From: Casuarius casuarius
Lineage: Eukaryota; Chordata; Aves; Casuariiformes; Casuariidae
Direction of reading: 5' to 3'
Length of the DNA stretch: 64,000 nucleotides
NCBI GenBank assembly: GCA_003342895.1
Contig: PTFA01000005.1
Coordinates: 964,654-1,028,653 of the forward strand
The first letter of the stretch is position 1. Each line of letters starts with the position of its first letter. Positions 26,751 through 37,005 of this stretch are shown one piece after another. The position numbers were made by a program, and so were the translations under genes. The notes beneath the pieces were generated by a model. It was not told where the DNA came from, searched no databases, and saw only the letters and a list, made by a program, of their open reading frames with translations.

Positions 26751-28044
26751 TGACCAGGTTGCTCCAGGCCATTTCCAGTCAAGTTTTGAATATCTCCACA
26801 GATGGATACTCCACAATCTCTCTGGACAACCCATTGCAGCATTTGACCACCCTCACAGTAAAAAAGGTTTTTTCCCCTAATGTTTAAGTGGCATTTTCTG
26901 TATTTCATTTTGCGTCCACTGCCTCTTGTCCTCTCACTGGGCACCACTGAGAAGAGTCTGGCTTCATCTTCTGTTCACCTTCCCATCAGGTTTTCATACA
27001 CATTGATAAGATCTCCATTGAGCCTTCTCTTCGCAAGGCTAAACAATCCCAGCTCTCTCAACCTCTCTCTCTCAGCCTCTCCTCATATGAGAGATGCTCC
27101 AACCCCTAATCATCTTTGTAGTCCTGCTCCAGTATGTCCATGTCTCTCTTGTACTGGGGAGCCCAGAACTGGACAAAGTACTCCAGATGTGGCCTCACCA
27201 CAGCTGAGCAGAGGGCAAGGATCACCTCCCTTGACCTGCTGGCAACACTCTGCCTCATACAGCCAAGGATGCTGCTGGTCGTCTTTGCTGCAAGGGCATC
27301 CTGCTGGCTCATGGTCAACTTGTTGTCCACCAGGACCCCCAGGTCCTTTTCTGCGAAGCTGCTTTCCAACTGGTCAGCCCCAAACACATACCGGTACATG
27401 AGATTATTCCTCCCAAGGTGCAGGACTTTGCACTTCCCTTTGTTGAATTTTATGAGATTCCTGTTGGCCAATTTCTCCAGCTTGTTGAGGTGACTCTGTA
27501 CAGTAGCATAACCATCTGGCAAATCAACTACTCCTCCCAGCTTGGTATCATCTTGCTGAGGGTACACTCTGTCCCATCATCCAGGTCATTAATGAAGACA
27601 TTAAACACTATTAGACCCAGTACTGACCTCTGGGGCATACCACTAGTGACTGGCCTTCAGCTGGACTTTGTGCCACTGCTTGCAACCCTTTGAGCCTGGC
27701 AGATCAGCCAACTTTCAGTCTACATCACTGGGTGGATGTGATGGGAGACAGTGTCGTAACCCTTGTGAAAGTCAAGATAAGCAATATCCACTGCTCTCCC
27801 CTCATTGACTGAGACAGTCATCTCATTGTAGAAGGCTATCAGATTGGTCAAGCATGACCTGCCTCCTGTAAATCCATGCTGATTACTCCCAATCACCTTC
27901 TTGTCCTTATTATATTTGGAAATGGCTTCCAGGAGTATTTGCTCCATAACCTTCCCAAGAAAGGAGATGACCGGCCTATAATTGCTCGGATCCTCCTTGC
28001 CCATCTTGAAGATAGGAGTGACATTTGCTTTCTCCAGTCCTGCT
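26750..28044 (-). pseudogene. CR1 ORF2 reverse transcriptase remnant
   Basis: In intact CR1 this part of ORF2 copies element RNA into DNA at the target site. Broken frames carry, in order, DPSNYRPV, NQHGFTGGRSCLTNLI (family NQHGFTKGRSC), AYLDFHKGYDTVSH (catalytic motif A, family AYLDFSKAFDTVSH), [33 protein letters not shown], and a C-terminal VPSERTRGSGRK. Compared with the family, about 55 nt are missing after DTVSHHI (near 27735), where a stop also appears. The FADD catalytic motif before TKLGG is destroyed by an apparent 7-nt loss at 27551/27552. The longest surviving frames are 153 codons (27106-27567) and 94 codons (27720-28004). The protein cannot be active. Identity of the family is near certain; deletion sizes rest on remembered consensus. 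Confidence 0.92.
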
Positions 28045-28600
28045 CTCCAGAAACTTCCTGGATTGCTTGTGCCCTGCTGTGTTGCCTTTCAGTAGATACC
28101 CCAACAGCTCAAGTCCCACATGAGAACCAGGGCCTGCAAACATCAGGCTTCCTGCATTTTGTCTGAAGAAGATCTCATCTTCCTCTTCTTCCTGATCAGG
28201 CAGTCTGTAGCAGACACCTACCACACCACTCCCCCAGGTTGGGCTGCCCTCTAATCCTGATCCATAATTTCTCAGCTGTCTCATCATCTGTCCCGAGGCA
28301 GAGCTCCATGCATTCCTACTGCTCTTTCACATATAGGGCAAATCTCCCTCCTTGCCTTCCCAGGCTGTCCTTTCTAAAGAGCCCCTATCCATCCATTGCA
28401 GCACTCCAGTCATGTGAGCTATCCCACCATGTCTCTGTGATCCTGATGAGACTGTAGCCCTGCAACTGCACATAGACCCCTAATTCCTCCTGTTTGTTCC
28501 TTGTGCTGTGTGCATTAGCATACGGGCACTTCAGAGAGCCACCCAGTTGTGCTGTTTCCCAGTAAAGCTATGAGAGCTTCCCTCATAATGCTGTCCTGCA
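28045..28600 (-). pseudogene. CR1 ORF2 endonuclease remnant
   Basis: The apurinic-type endonuclease nicks the target site to prime reverse transcription. Read on the minus strand it shows RNKQEELGVYVQLQGYSLI, then ITETWWDSSHDWSAAMDG (with the catalytic Glu of TETWW), then VGVCYRLPDQEEEEDE. The catalytic GDFN segment reads WDLS at 28107-28118, so Gly and Asn are lost. After the NTAGHKQSRKFLE peptide the sequence jumps at 28044/28045 directly to the linker before the reverse transcriptase, removing the part that carries the SDH catalytic motif. Several frameshifts and stops break it as well. Confidence 0.88.
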
Positions 28601-28639
28601 GGCACTTCCTTATTTATGTGCATACTCTTGAGGTGGGCC

Positions 28640-29050
28640 CCTTTCAGCCCTGTCTTGTTAAGAGATCTCTCCTGTCCACATCACCCTGTGCTCTTGCTTA
28701 CCAACTGAGCAAGCCACTTTTTCACTTGATTGTGGGTTGTCATCTCCATCTGCAGTCATTCCTAGTTTAAAGTTCTCCTTACCAGTCTGGCCAGCCTGTT
28801 TGCAAAGATGCTTTTTCCCTACCTGGCCAGCTGGATCTCACCTCTCCCTAGTAGTCCTTGATATTTAGGGAGGGTCCCATGGTTGTAAAAGCTGAACCCC
28901 TGTAGCTGATGCCAGCTGCACAACCAATTGTTGACCTGCAGAATCTGTCCACTCCTCCTCAAGCCCTTCCTCCTCATGGGCAGAATTGAGGAGAATTTCA
29001 ACAGAACTACATTTTCTAATGCAGAGATGCCAATCATTTCTAATTTGCAT
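28640..29050 (-). pseudogene. CR1 ORF1 esterase C-terminal remnant
   Basis: A 72-codon minus-strand frame (28819-29037) contains LKFSSILPMRRKGL, VNNWLCSWHQLQGFSFYNHG and LPKYQGLLGRGEIQLA. These correspond to the C-terminal part of the CR1 ORF1 esterase-like domain, which normally ends with an LLGxDGxHL-type segment bearing the Asp and His of the catalytic triad. Here that segment reads LLGRGEIQL, so Asp and His are both replaced. The frame then continues with shifts through 'FANRL' to a region joining ORF2. The element ends at about 29050, inside ORF1, consistent with 5' truncation. Confidence 0.75.
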
Positions 29051-32000
29051 CAACAGTGCAAAGAAGAGCAGTCAGGCCTGAGTCATATTCCACTGATTAG
29101 AAACCAATATACGGAACTTTGAGCAATCCAGTCCAAAGCTGGAAGCAAAGCTAAGAAAGTATCCTACCATCCAAAGGAGAGAATTATCTTTCTCTAAGAA
29201 CTTTCTCTAGCAGACTTTCAGACCAAGGTCCCAGAAATCATATCAAAGTTTCAATAGACTAGAATTTCTGTATATAAGTGTTCAGTGGAAAAAAGGTACA
29301 CAGTGAGAAGAAATCTAACCCCTGACGCAGCATTAAATATTGTCTTAATTTGCAGAAGACCAATAGCTTTTTCCTGCTAGTTTAACTTGATTACATCAAA
29401 CAGTCAAAATTCCACTCTGGCTTGCAACCTCCCCATTAAAGTCCCAGGTAAATACCTAGCTTCTGTTAAACTCCGTGACAAAACTACCATTGGTGTAAGG
29501 TATGATTCCAGGCATGAACCACATGGATGCAGTCAGGATGGGTTCTAGCCTTGTGGACCGGGTGCCTCTAGCTGACAGAAAAAAATCAGGAACAGTAAAC
29601 AAGAAAAGAAAGAACACATTTTCAGTAAGCATATGAGGAACACACAGATACCAATGCAACTGCAATTGTGAAAAGAACAAAGATAATGAGCGCATTGGGA
29701 GTCTGGATAATAACTCTAAATGGAAGATGAATTCTCCAGGAATAGCTCTCTACTTCCCAACAAAAACATGAACCCTAGGCAACAAGTCGCCTCCTTCCTT
29801 CTCCGTCCACCTCTACATTGTGCGTGAGGTCCCCGGTAACACTGCACAGTCTCGAATGAGCAAGCAGTCTGGCAGTTTATGCCCTTCAATGGCCACAAGG
29901 ATCCCGCAGCTCTATATCTATCAGAAAGAACCAGACAAAACAGACAGACTGAGCTTCACTCATCAGTGCTGGGGTTGCCATGGCAATAAGCTGTTGCCAG
30001 GTAGCCAGCAACTAAGAGAAGACTGAGAATTAGCAAGGCCTAAAAATAAAGATGTCGGGGGTTTTTTTCCTAGATGTTCGTGTGTACCAGACAAAATAAT
30101 AATAAAACTCCCTCAAGATCTCTGCAATTACAGGGTGTTTATATTCCACAGACTTTGATCACCTTTTAAAATTAGCACTACTTTTTTTCTAAGCAACCAA
30201 AACAACCAAAACATGACAGTCAGAAGATTTTCCAAATNAGTGAAAACATGAAACTAAACAGTAGGAAAGGAGATAAATTGTTCTGAATATTCAGAGGAGA
30301 ACTGACAGATAAAAGACTAAAAAGCCTTCCGAATCTCTGCAGCAGAGTCAGAAAGCATGCCAGCTCTGCTGGTTTATACTGCCTGTGCTGGAACTGTCCT
30401 GTAGTTAAGAGACAAGAACAACCGGGTTTCATTTCCATCTCTAAACATTCTCTGTCCATGCAAACCCCGTAAAAGAGCAGAAAGTGCAGCTTTGAGTACT
30501 GTGGAACCTCACACATTAAGGGCTTTGATAGTCGCAGATGGAAGACACCATGGAAATAAAAGATATGCCATGTCTAACTGGAACAGAGCTTATGAAAACA
30601 AATATTACGAAGGTTCATTAGCAAGGAAGTAAAGGTTGTTGTAGTGAAAAATTCTTCAACAGAAATCAGTAAGAGTTACAAGTGAGACAACGTAAGTTGG
30701 CCTTTACTGTTTCTTACTGGTTACTACATGGACACGTGACAGACAAACAAACAAATGCACGGAAAGACAAATTAGCAAATTTTCCAAGGAATAAGTATTT
30801 TTAAAGGAGAGAAAGCTGTTACAGTCCCTGTATACTGCTACTGTAAACACCGAAATCAAATCTGATCCTAACCAGAAAAGTTTTGCAATTGGTGATTCAA
30901 AGATCTGCATGATTTTGGGCTACTAGATTTCCAGGAACTGCTCCTCCTTCCTGTCCAAGGGATAAGACAATGGCAGAAATACAGCAGGTTGGGACAAACT
31001 GCATGTCCAGCTGATTTCCTTCATAGGAAAAGCTAGACAAAGAATGGAATATTGAAGCTGACTCCATTCCAACATATAAAATAAGCAATTCATTTGGGTT
31101 AAGCGAAAAAAAAAANTTTTTTATCTTCAGGCAAGGAAAATCTGAAAAACATTAATTCTTTCTACCAGGAATGATTTTTTAAAAACTTTTAAAATTGAAA
31201 ACAAAATGAAGAGAAATGAAACAAAAAGGAATTCTGAACCAGAAAATAACTTCAGATTAAATATTGCAATCTTTCAATGTTTAAGATGCTAAAATAAAAC
31301 ATTCAGGGTTTTTTGGAATATTATTGTTTTTTCTTTTCAAATGAATAACTTGGCAACATAACAGAAATTTCTAAAACATCTTGATGCTGCAGAATCTGTA
31401 TTTTTTAGTTGCAGTGAAACCCCTGGCCAAAATATGTAGTCCCCTCCTACTCTGAGCACTCAGTCCAGGTGGCATTTTCCCCCCCAAATTCTATACCATA
31501 CCTGACCCAGTGATTAGAAAGACATCGCACAACGGTTGTACAGTGATGAAAATGTTTCTCTCTTTTTCCCCTTTTTCCATAATATTTCAGTAAAGAAGAC
31601 ATCTTTTTCAGAGTATTTTAGGCAGCAATGGCAACTGGAAAATGTCATGATAAACACTTAATAGCAGCATGGTGGATTTGAGAAACTGGAATAATATCTT
31701 TGATCACAAGGACCTCTCAAACAGTGGCATAAATAAAGAAGCAGTGGATTTACTGTGAATATTCAAAAATATATTTTTAGACACCCTGAAAAGACACTAA
31801 ATAAAAATAGGCCAAATTTGAGTGGAAAGTTACTTCAAGAAAAACGAACAAGAACAATACAAAGAAAACTAAAACAATAAGAGCTGGATTTCTTTTCTTT
31901 GTGCCTGTTTGTTTTCAGAAAGAACTTAAAATTAAAATGTCTTTTTTAGTTAGAAGCTTTCTTATCCTCTTCCCCTTGTTCTGGCATACATCACTGAATT

Positions 32001-32670
32001 TTATACATTTTGACTTGCTGAATATCAGATAAGATTAATTTATACAAACAAAACCAGACACACAGAACACTTAAAATAACTATATTTTAATCCTGCTGAT
32101 TTCAGCCTAGAATTTGATTTTTGTCCGGATGGGTTTCAGCTCCCGAGAAAAACAAAGCAATTGCAAATACAAGGATAACCTTTAAGGAAGCCACAAGCTC
32201 AAATACGGGAAAAAATATGACTTGCTTTTTTCCCTTGTTGCATCCCCTTGGGAAACACAAGCATCCATCCAGGGACGGTTTCCAGAGATACAATGTTTTC
32301 TGAAGTTCAAGAGAGTTATTTTGACCACTCTGAGTTTCTTAGTTTTGTTTCTAAAATATAATTAGGGATTCTTTAGCCGTAGCCAAGTTCTTGCATATAT
32401 GGAGGTGCCAGTTAGCAATTCTCCTAAAGAGGAGGGCACAGTGAAACGCAATGCCTTTATAAAGGCATTCTCTTCTCTGTGCCATGCACAAGACTTCAGT
32501 TGTCTTCATAAAACTTAACTAGTTCGGAAGAAATCCTTCTTCCAATGAGTTTTCCACGATAAACTCCTCAGCAACACCCACACCAAGGGATTAAATACTG
32601 CATTAGATATAGGGACCAAAGACTAGTAATGCATACTAACTATGCTGGAATACTACTTATGTGCTAGCTA
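29051..32670. other. Unique DNA, no gene seen
   Basis: No frame exceeds 98 codons. Undetermined bases at 30238 and 31116, the latter at an A-run/T-run junction. A 20-bp perfect palindrome is at 32450-32469. Nothing else recognised. Confidence 0.5.
32450..32469. repeat. 20-bp perfect palindrome
   Basis: aatgcctttataaaggcatt is its own reverse complement, with no spacer. It could form a cruciform or bind a dimeric protein. No repeat family is recognised around it. Confidence 0.9.
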
Positions 32671-32714
32671 AGTTATAGTTAGTTATTATACTAGTTATGG
32701 TTAGTTATTATAAC
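32671..32714. repeat. Tandem duplication of a 22-bp unit
   Basis: Two adjacent copies of agttatRgttagttattatamy lie at 32671-32692 and 32693-32714, with an imperfect partial unit shortly after ('acaagttatactacc'). Confidence 0.9.
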
Positions 32715-34198
32715 ACAAGTTATACTACCTCACTTGCTATCTCAGAGATAGTTGCTGGGGGGCAGGAAGGAAGTTAAGTCTTATTTCCAACACGTGCAAT
32801 TTCAAGTGTAAATAAAAGAATAGCCATCATAAAAGACAAAGCGCCTACCAAGTGGCCTCAGTATGTCTCTCCTTTTATTTCTGCTGCACTTCTGTTACCT
32901 ATACCAAGTCCTTCTTTTGGTATCTTTTAAAGCTAATAAAAATTGACAGAAGAGTTCTTTGTCAAAAAATGTAATTTTATCAAAATGGAAGTGTTTTGCA
33001 GACATGTTGTTGGTTTCAACTGAAGTTTTTGACAGAAAATGTCAAAACTTTCCATTTCAGGAGCTGAACATAACAATTAATCTACTCATTCTCATATTAT
33101 TTTAAACTTTTAATTTTATATGTAAAATTATATATATCACATTTAGTGAGATAATACAATATAAAAGTGGAAATGAACTTTAAAATCTTTTGACACCATT
33201 AAAATGATATATTTTCATTCAAAAACACTGGATTTATATTCCAACTTGAAATTATTTTCTAGTCAAATTTTGGAATTTCCCATGGAAGAGAAAATCTGAT
33301 ATTTGAGACACAAACAATTATCACACATTCCTATGAATCTTTTCAGGAACAGCACAGTTGCAGCTCAGGAGCATTAGCCATATTGAATTCACTCAAGGAA
33401 AAATGATTATTAATTTACCTCCAAAATATTGTCATTAAAATAGCATTTTATTTCAAACAATACTGCATATATTCTTCTTTTAGCTTCAAGGATTCTTTTT
33501 ACTCTTATTATTATTTTTTATACCTACATTTTATTTTATGGTTGAAACAACAGATAAACCAGAAAATATGCCCAAAGAGCTGCAGTAACATTAATAATTA
33601 CCTATTTCTCTGCAAAAGAGAAGTGAAAGCTATGCATTCAGATAACAGATGGGGAAGAAAAACTGTATGTAGTCGCAGAGAGACCACACAAGGAAGCATG
33701 TACAACACAAGAAACATCTCTATACGATTCCAAAATTTAGAGATTGCTCACTGCTGATCAGACCCGTAGGCAAAACAGAAGATGTACCACATTTTTGCAG
33801 GAGCACTAGAATGAGAATATACCAATTCAATCTCTCAAATTCTACCTGAGCTTCATTCAGTTTGGAAAACTTCACCTTAAATGCACTCTAAAAGTGTATG
33901 TTACCTGAAGAAGTATTTTTTGTTCTAAATATGCTGAAATCACCTTCTGCATCACTTCCTCTATTTAGAATAACTAAGTAATGCAACCATGTCTTACACC
34001 TTTAACTAGTTAGGAAGGAAGGAGCATTTACTCATGAGAAGGCCAAATCTCTTTAAAATGTCACCATTTGTCTACACAGAGAAGTTATATGGAGTATGGC
34101 AAGGTGTGAATTTAAAATAAAACATGCATTCTGGAATAGCCTCCCATGAGTACACATACCCCCTTTTCCCTCTCTACTCTAAACACTTCTGTTGTGTA
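32715..34198. other. AT-rich DNA with a possible old DNA-transposon relic
   Basis: At 32950-33320 there are repeated TTTTGACA/TTTTGTCAAAA-type words ('tttgtcaaaaaatgtaattttatcaaaatgg', 'gtttttgacagaaaatgtcaaaactttccattt'). This recalls old amniote hAT-like repeats rich in 'ttttgacaaaattttcc'. A similar short patch is at 38690-38760. No terminal repeats or target duplications could be placed, so this is a tentative reading. The rest of the interval is unrecognised. Confidence 0.25.
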
Positions 34199-34280
34199 AA
34201 TTTGAGTTTAACTGGCATAAAATGTGTTTGCACCTACATGTATCAGTGTGAACACATTTTATGACAGTTAAACTCAAATT
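34199..34280. repeat. 82-bp near-perfect inverted repeat, hairpin
   Basis: The left arm 34199-34234 and the right arm 34245-34280 are reverse complements at 32 of 36 positions, separated by a 10-nt loop (tacatgtatc). In a plus-strand transcript two of the four differences become G-U pairs, leaving one internal G-A mismatch and one loop-end mismatch. In a minus-strand transcript they would be A-C mismatches. The size and shape fit either a microRNA-type precursor or a palindromic miniature DNA transposon. No target-site duplication is evident at the edges. Which of these it is cannot be decided from the sequence. Confidence 0.9.
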
Positions 34281-34876
34281 AAACCGAAAACTTGGGGTAA
34301 ATTCTCCCTAGAACCATTGAGTTCCAGTTAATTTCCACTAAGAACTAGTAATTGACTCAAACATACTGAAAAGATTTGCAAATCTCTTTATGGTTTCTCC
34401 TCTACAAAGCAACCTGCAAAAATAATTCTGTCAATGTGAGCATTCTCTGGATAACCCTGGCAATACTTTAGGAATTGCTTTAAATTTCTGATTTCTAGCA
34501 AAGAAATACAGCTATCAGGAAGTCAGACAGGTTCTCTTTTGGCTTAGATATTAATTTATAAGCTTCAACTGAGGTGCCAGATCTGGCAGCTCATGATACA
34601 CTAAAACAATGGACTTGGATGAGTTTCACTGAGAGTCAGATTTGTCCTGCAGAATATTACTGGTAATGACGTGTAAGTAGGAAAGAATCAGACTTGTCTT
34701 TCTTGACTAAGTCTGCAAGGCTGACAGCAAAAATATCTATAATCTGAATATATTTGATCTGAAGCTATATAGAGAGAAACATGACAACCTATCACATCTT
34801 TCTTCTTTTTAAACAAAGTCCCATTTCTGAGAACTGCAGTTTAAGCAGCCTTTCAAGTTCTGAGGTCTGAGGCAGT
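34281..34876. other. Unique DNA between hairpin and TATA-like box
   Basis: The first 60 bases ('ggggtaaattctccctagaaccattgagttcc') faintly resemble an old amniote repeat. The rest is unrecognised. Confidence 0.35.
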
Positions 34877-34885
34877 TATAAAAGG
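34877..34885 (+). promoter_or_regulatory. TATA-box-like sequence upstream of CpG-dense patch
   Basis: TATAAAAGG matches the TATA consensus strongly. A start about 30 bases downstream would fall near 34907-34912 ('acgcagctcccgc'), just before the CpG-dense patch at 35021-35225. In AT-rich DNA such a box can occur by chance. The adjoining change in base composition is what makes it worth noting. Confidence 0.3.
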
Positions 34886-35020
34886 AGAAAGTCGGCATAA
34901 CGAATATACGCAGCTCCCGCAGGAACCTTTCTATTCAAGTTNAAAAAAAAAAACATATGCCCCTTAGAAGAGTGGCTTTCCCTCACAGAGTTATACCAGA
35001 AAGTGAGNGGAACTTTTGCC

Positions 35021-35225
35021 TTCAGCGGGGATCACCAGCTCCTGGGAAACTTTCAAAGACACTCTGGAAAGCAGCCTGGTGATACGCTGCAGTCGTTCTG
35101 CACCGCTTTCGTTCTGAGAACGACTTCCCAAGAGAGGCCGGGAAACCAGCCCGCCTGCAGCCAGCCTCTCTCCCAGCCCTCCACCCTACGGCTTCAGCCT
35201 CATTTCTTCACGAAGGCCGTGGTGA
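35021..35225. other. Small CpG-dense, GC-rich patch
   Basis: About eleven CpG dinucleotides occur in roughly 205 bases, far above the surrounding desert, and the patch is visibly richer in G and C than its neighbours. A plus-strand frame stays open over it (35003-35413, 136 codons), but it opens with GTG and contains an undetermined codon. Its first ATG lies only at about 35249, so this is not a convincing coding sequence. It could be an untranslated first exon, a small regulatory island or a decayed GC-rich repeat. Confidence 0.4.
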
Positions 35226-35413
35226 TCCACAGTTTGTTTCTCAAAATGGTTCAGTGTGTTACTACATTGGGAAGAATGCATTTTGAGAAGGAGTTACACC
35301 ATTTGGAAAGGCTAAGAGCAAAGATTTATATTTTCTATTGTTTCTGTTATTTTTTAAATTATTTTAGACTATCTCATGGAAACAGGCTCATCACCTTCAA
35401 ACAACTGTGTTAA

Positions 35414-36914
35414 CAGTAGGGAATATGGGTGAGGCTGGCAGGAAAAAAAATGAGATTACTTATTGAAAATGTTTGAAGTCTTGATATTTGTTTTGATCAG
35501 CAGAAGGACTTGATCACCAATCTTCCGTGCCTTGTGCATGCACTAATTTGCACTTATCCATACTTGTTTTGCTGAAATTCTATCCAAGATTTGATGAAAT
35601 TGTCATCAAAACAGAAACATCTTACTTCTTGGGGGAGAGAGGGAAAGATTTAGGCGGCTTTAGCTATGCCTAAGTGAATAATAAACCAACACAATGATAA
35701 ATTTAACACTGGCTTTCAGACATAGCCTCAAAGATTCAAAAAGAAAAAAGAAAGGAAAATAAAGGAAAATAAAGGTAGCATGACATATCTTTTTTCTTCA
35801 ACTAGTAAGTGGCACAAAGGAAAATACAGAGATGTTGATCAACATCCAAAAGACTGGAAGTTCTTGAATCTGGGTATTTTGAGTTCTTTTCAATAGTCTC
35901 TGCCATAGCACAAATCTCTAATTTACAGTCTTCAAAGAAAATTTGAATGTGACAACCAAAATAGAGTTAACTTAAATTTACATAATTATATTCTTTCTGG
36001 ACAATGCAGTCTGCAAATATGCACAATACTTAAAATAGGTCTTGTACAATTCAAATTTAGGACAGTCACCCTAGCACAGAGATCCAAGCACCAAACCTCC
36101 ACCACATTCATGTTCATCCATCTAAAAGGAGGAACAGTGCACAAAGCCCTAAAAATGAAATGAAATAAATGGCTGCAGTGGTAGGAGAACTAAAGAAATC
36201 AAGATTCCAATGGATTTTCATCTCGTCTTCTACTTCCCTGACAAAAAGCTCAATTCATCCCACATCACTTACTGTATTTCCACATTTCCCCTGATACTAC
36301 TACCTGGCATTACCTTCTATTCCTCCCCATATGCCCATAATTTCTCCATACTACTCTCAGTGCTCCCCAACACCACCTTCCTCTAGGTGCAATATTCTGC
36401 ATTTGCTCCAAACCCGATTCACCTTTCTTTTTTGGGCAAGGCATAGCACGAGTCTGTCTGAAGGCATACGTCACACATGCTCTTTGCTGATGTATCATGC
36501 ATGGGCCGATTACTTGACCTGTATGAAATCTGACTGTCCAACTGGCTGTTGCCAAACCAGATGGATAACGGCTGTTTTGTCTGCCATCCTCTCAANAGGG
36601 CCATTAACAGGGTTTCCCTCCTCTAAATCAGCCACTCTTTCAAAAATGTTTTAGGAATTCATCCTCTTTGAGACCTGTTCCTCCATGCTAACTTTGCTTA
36701 AAATTTGCCAACCAGTTCAGAACTCCTTAGCTGACAGACTGACAGAAAATGCTATCACATATGCTTTGTTTCCTGAATAAATTATTCAAAATACGCAGTT
36801 CAAAGACCTGTCATTCATGATGTGATTCTTTATTCCCCACAAAACTCATCTCAGATTCAGTATAAATTTTCATCTTATATTATACTTTTTTCTTCTTAAC
36901 TAAATCAGAGCTTC
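35414..36914. other. Unique AT-rich DNA, no gene seen
   Basis: It contains a short 'ggaaaataaa' direct repeat at 35753-35775. The 107-codon plus frame at 36331-36654 has no domain. One undetermined base at 36596. Confidence 0.5.
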
Positions 36915-37005
36915 ATACTCAGTTATGAGAAACTGAAACATGTTTTGCACAAGGTCATACAATATGTCACTGACTCAAGTGGGATTACAGTTTATATTTC
37001 CGTAT
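36915..37005 (-). repeat. MIR-type SINE fragment
   Basis: 'tatgagaaactgaaacatgttttgcacaaggtcatacaatatgtcactgactcaagtgggattacag' follows the reverse complement of the MIR body, whose usual form is 'gatgaggaaactgaggcacagagaggttaagtgacttgcccaaggtcacacagc' followed by 'gcagagctgggattcgaaccc'. Spacing and order agree. Confidence 0.55.

Larger units (their letters stand above)
26677..29050 (-). mobile_element. CR1 LINE, 5'-truncated and internally deleted
   Basis: A non-LTR retrotransposon of the CR1 family lies on the minus strand, so its 3' end is at about 26677 and its 5' end near 29050. Going 5' to 3' along the element there is the C-terminal part of ORF1 (esterase), the endonuclease, the reverse transcriptase and the ORF2 C-terminus with a short 3' tail. 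It is about 2.4 kb against roughly 4.5 kb for a full-length avian CR1. It was apparently 5'-truncated inside ORF1, which is normal for LINE insertion, and later lost internal segments. Conserved peptides such as VGVCYRLPDQ and AYLDFHKGYDTVSH make the family secure. The 3' microsatellite is degraded to 'cagaagcacagagtcatt'. Frameshifts, stops and lost catalytic residues make it inactive. The exact subfamily is not determined. Confidence 0.93.

Noticed and set aside
26880..27493. Plus-strand frames of 173 and 119 codons
   Set aside because: They lie antisense to the CR1 reverse transcriptase and are open only because of that coding sequence's codon pattern on the other strand.
35003..35413. 136-codon frame over the CpG patch as a gene
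   Set aside because: It opens with GTG and an undetermined codon, and the first ATG leaves only a short peptide. The patch is kept only as a regulatory or exon candidate.
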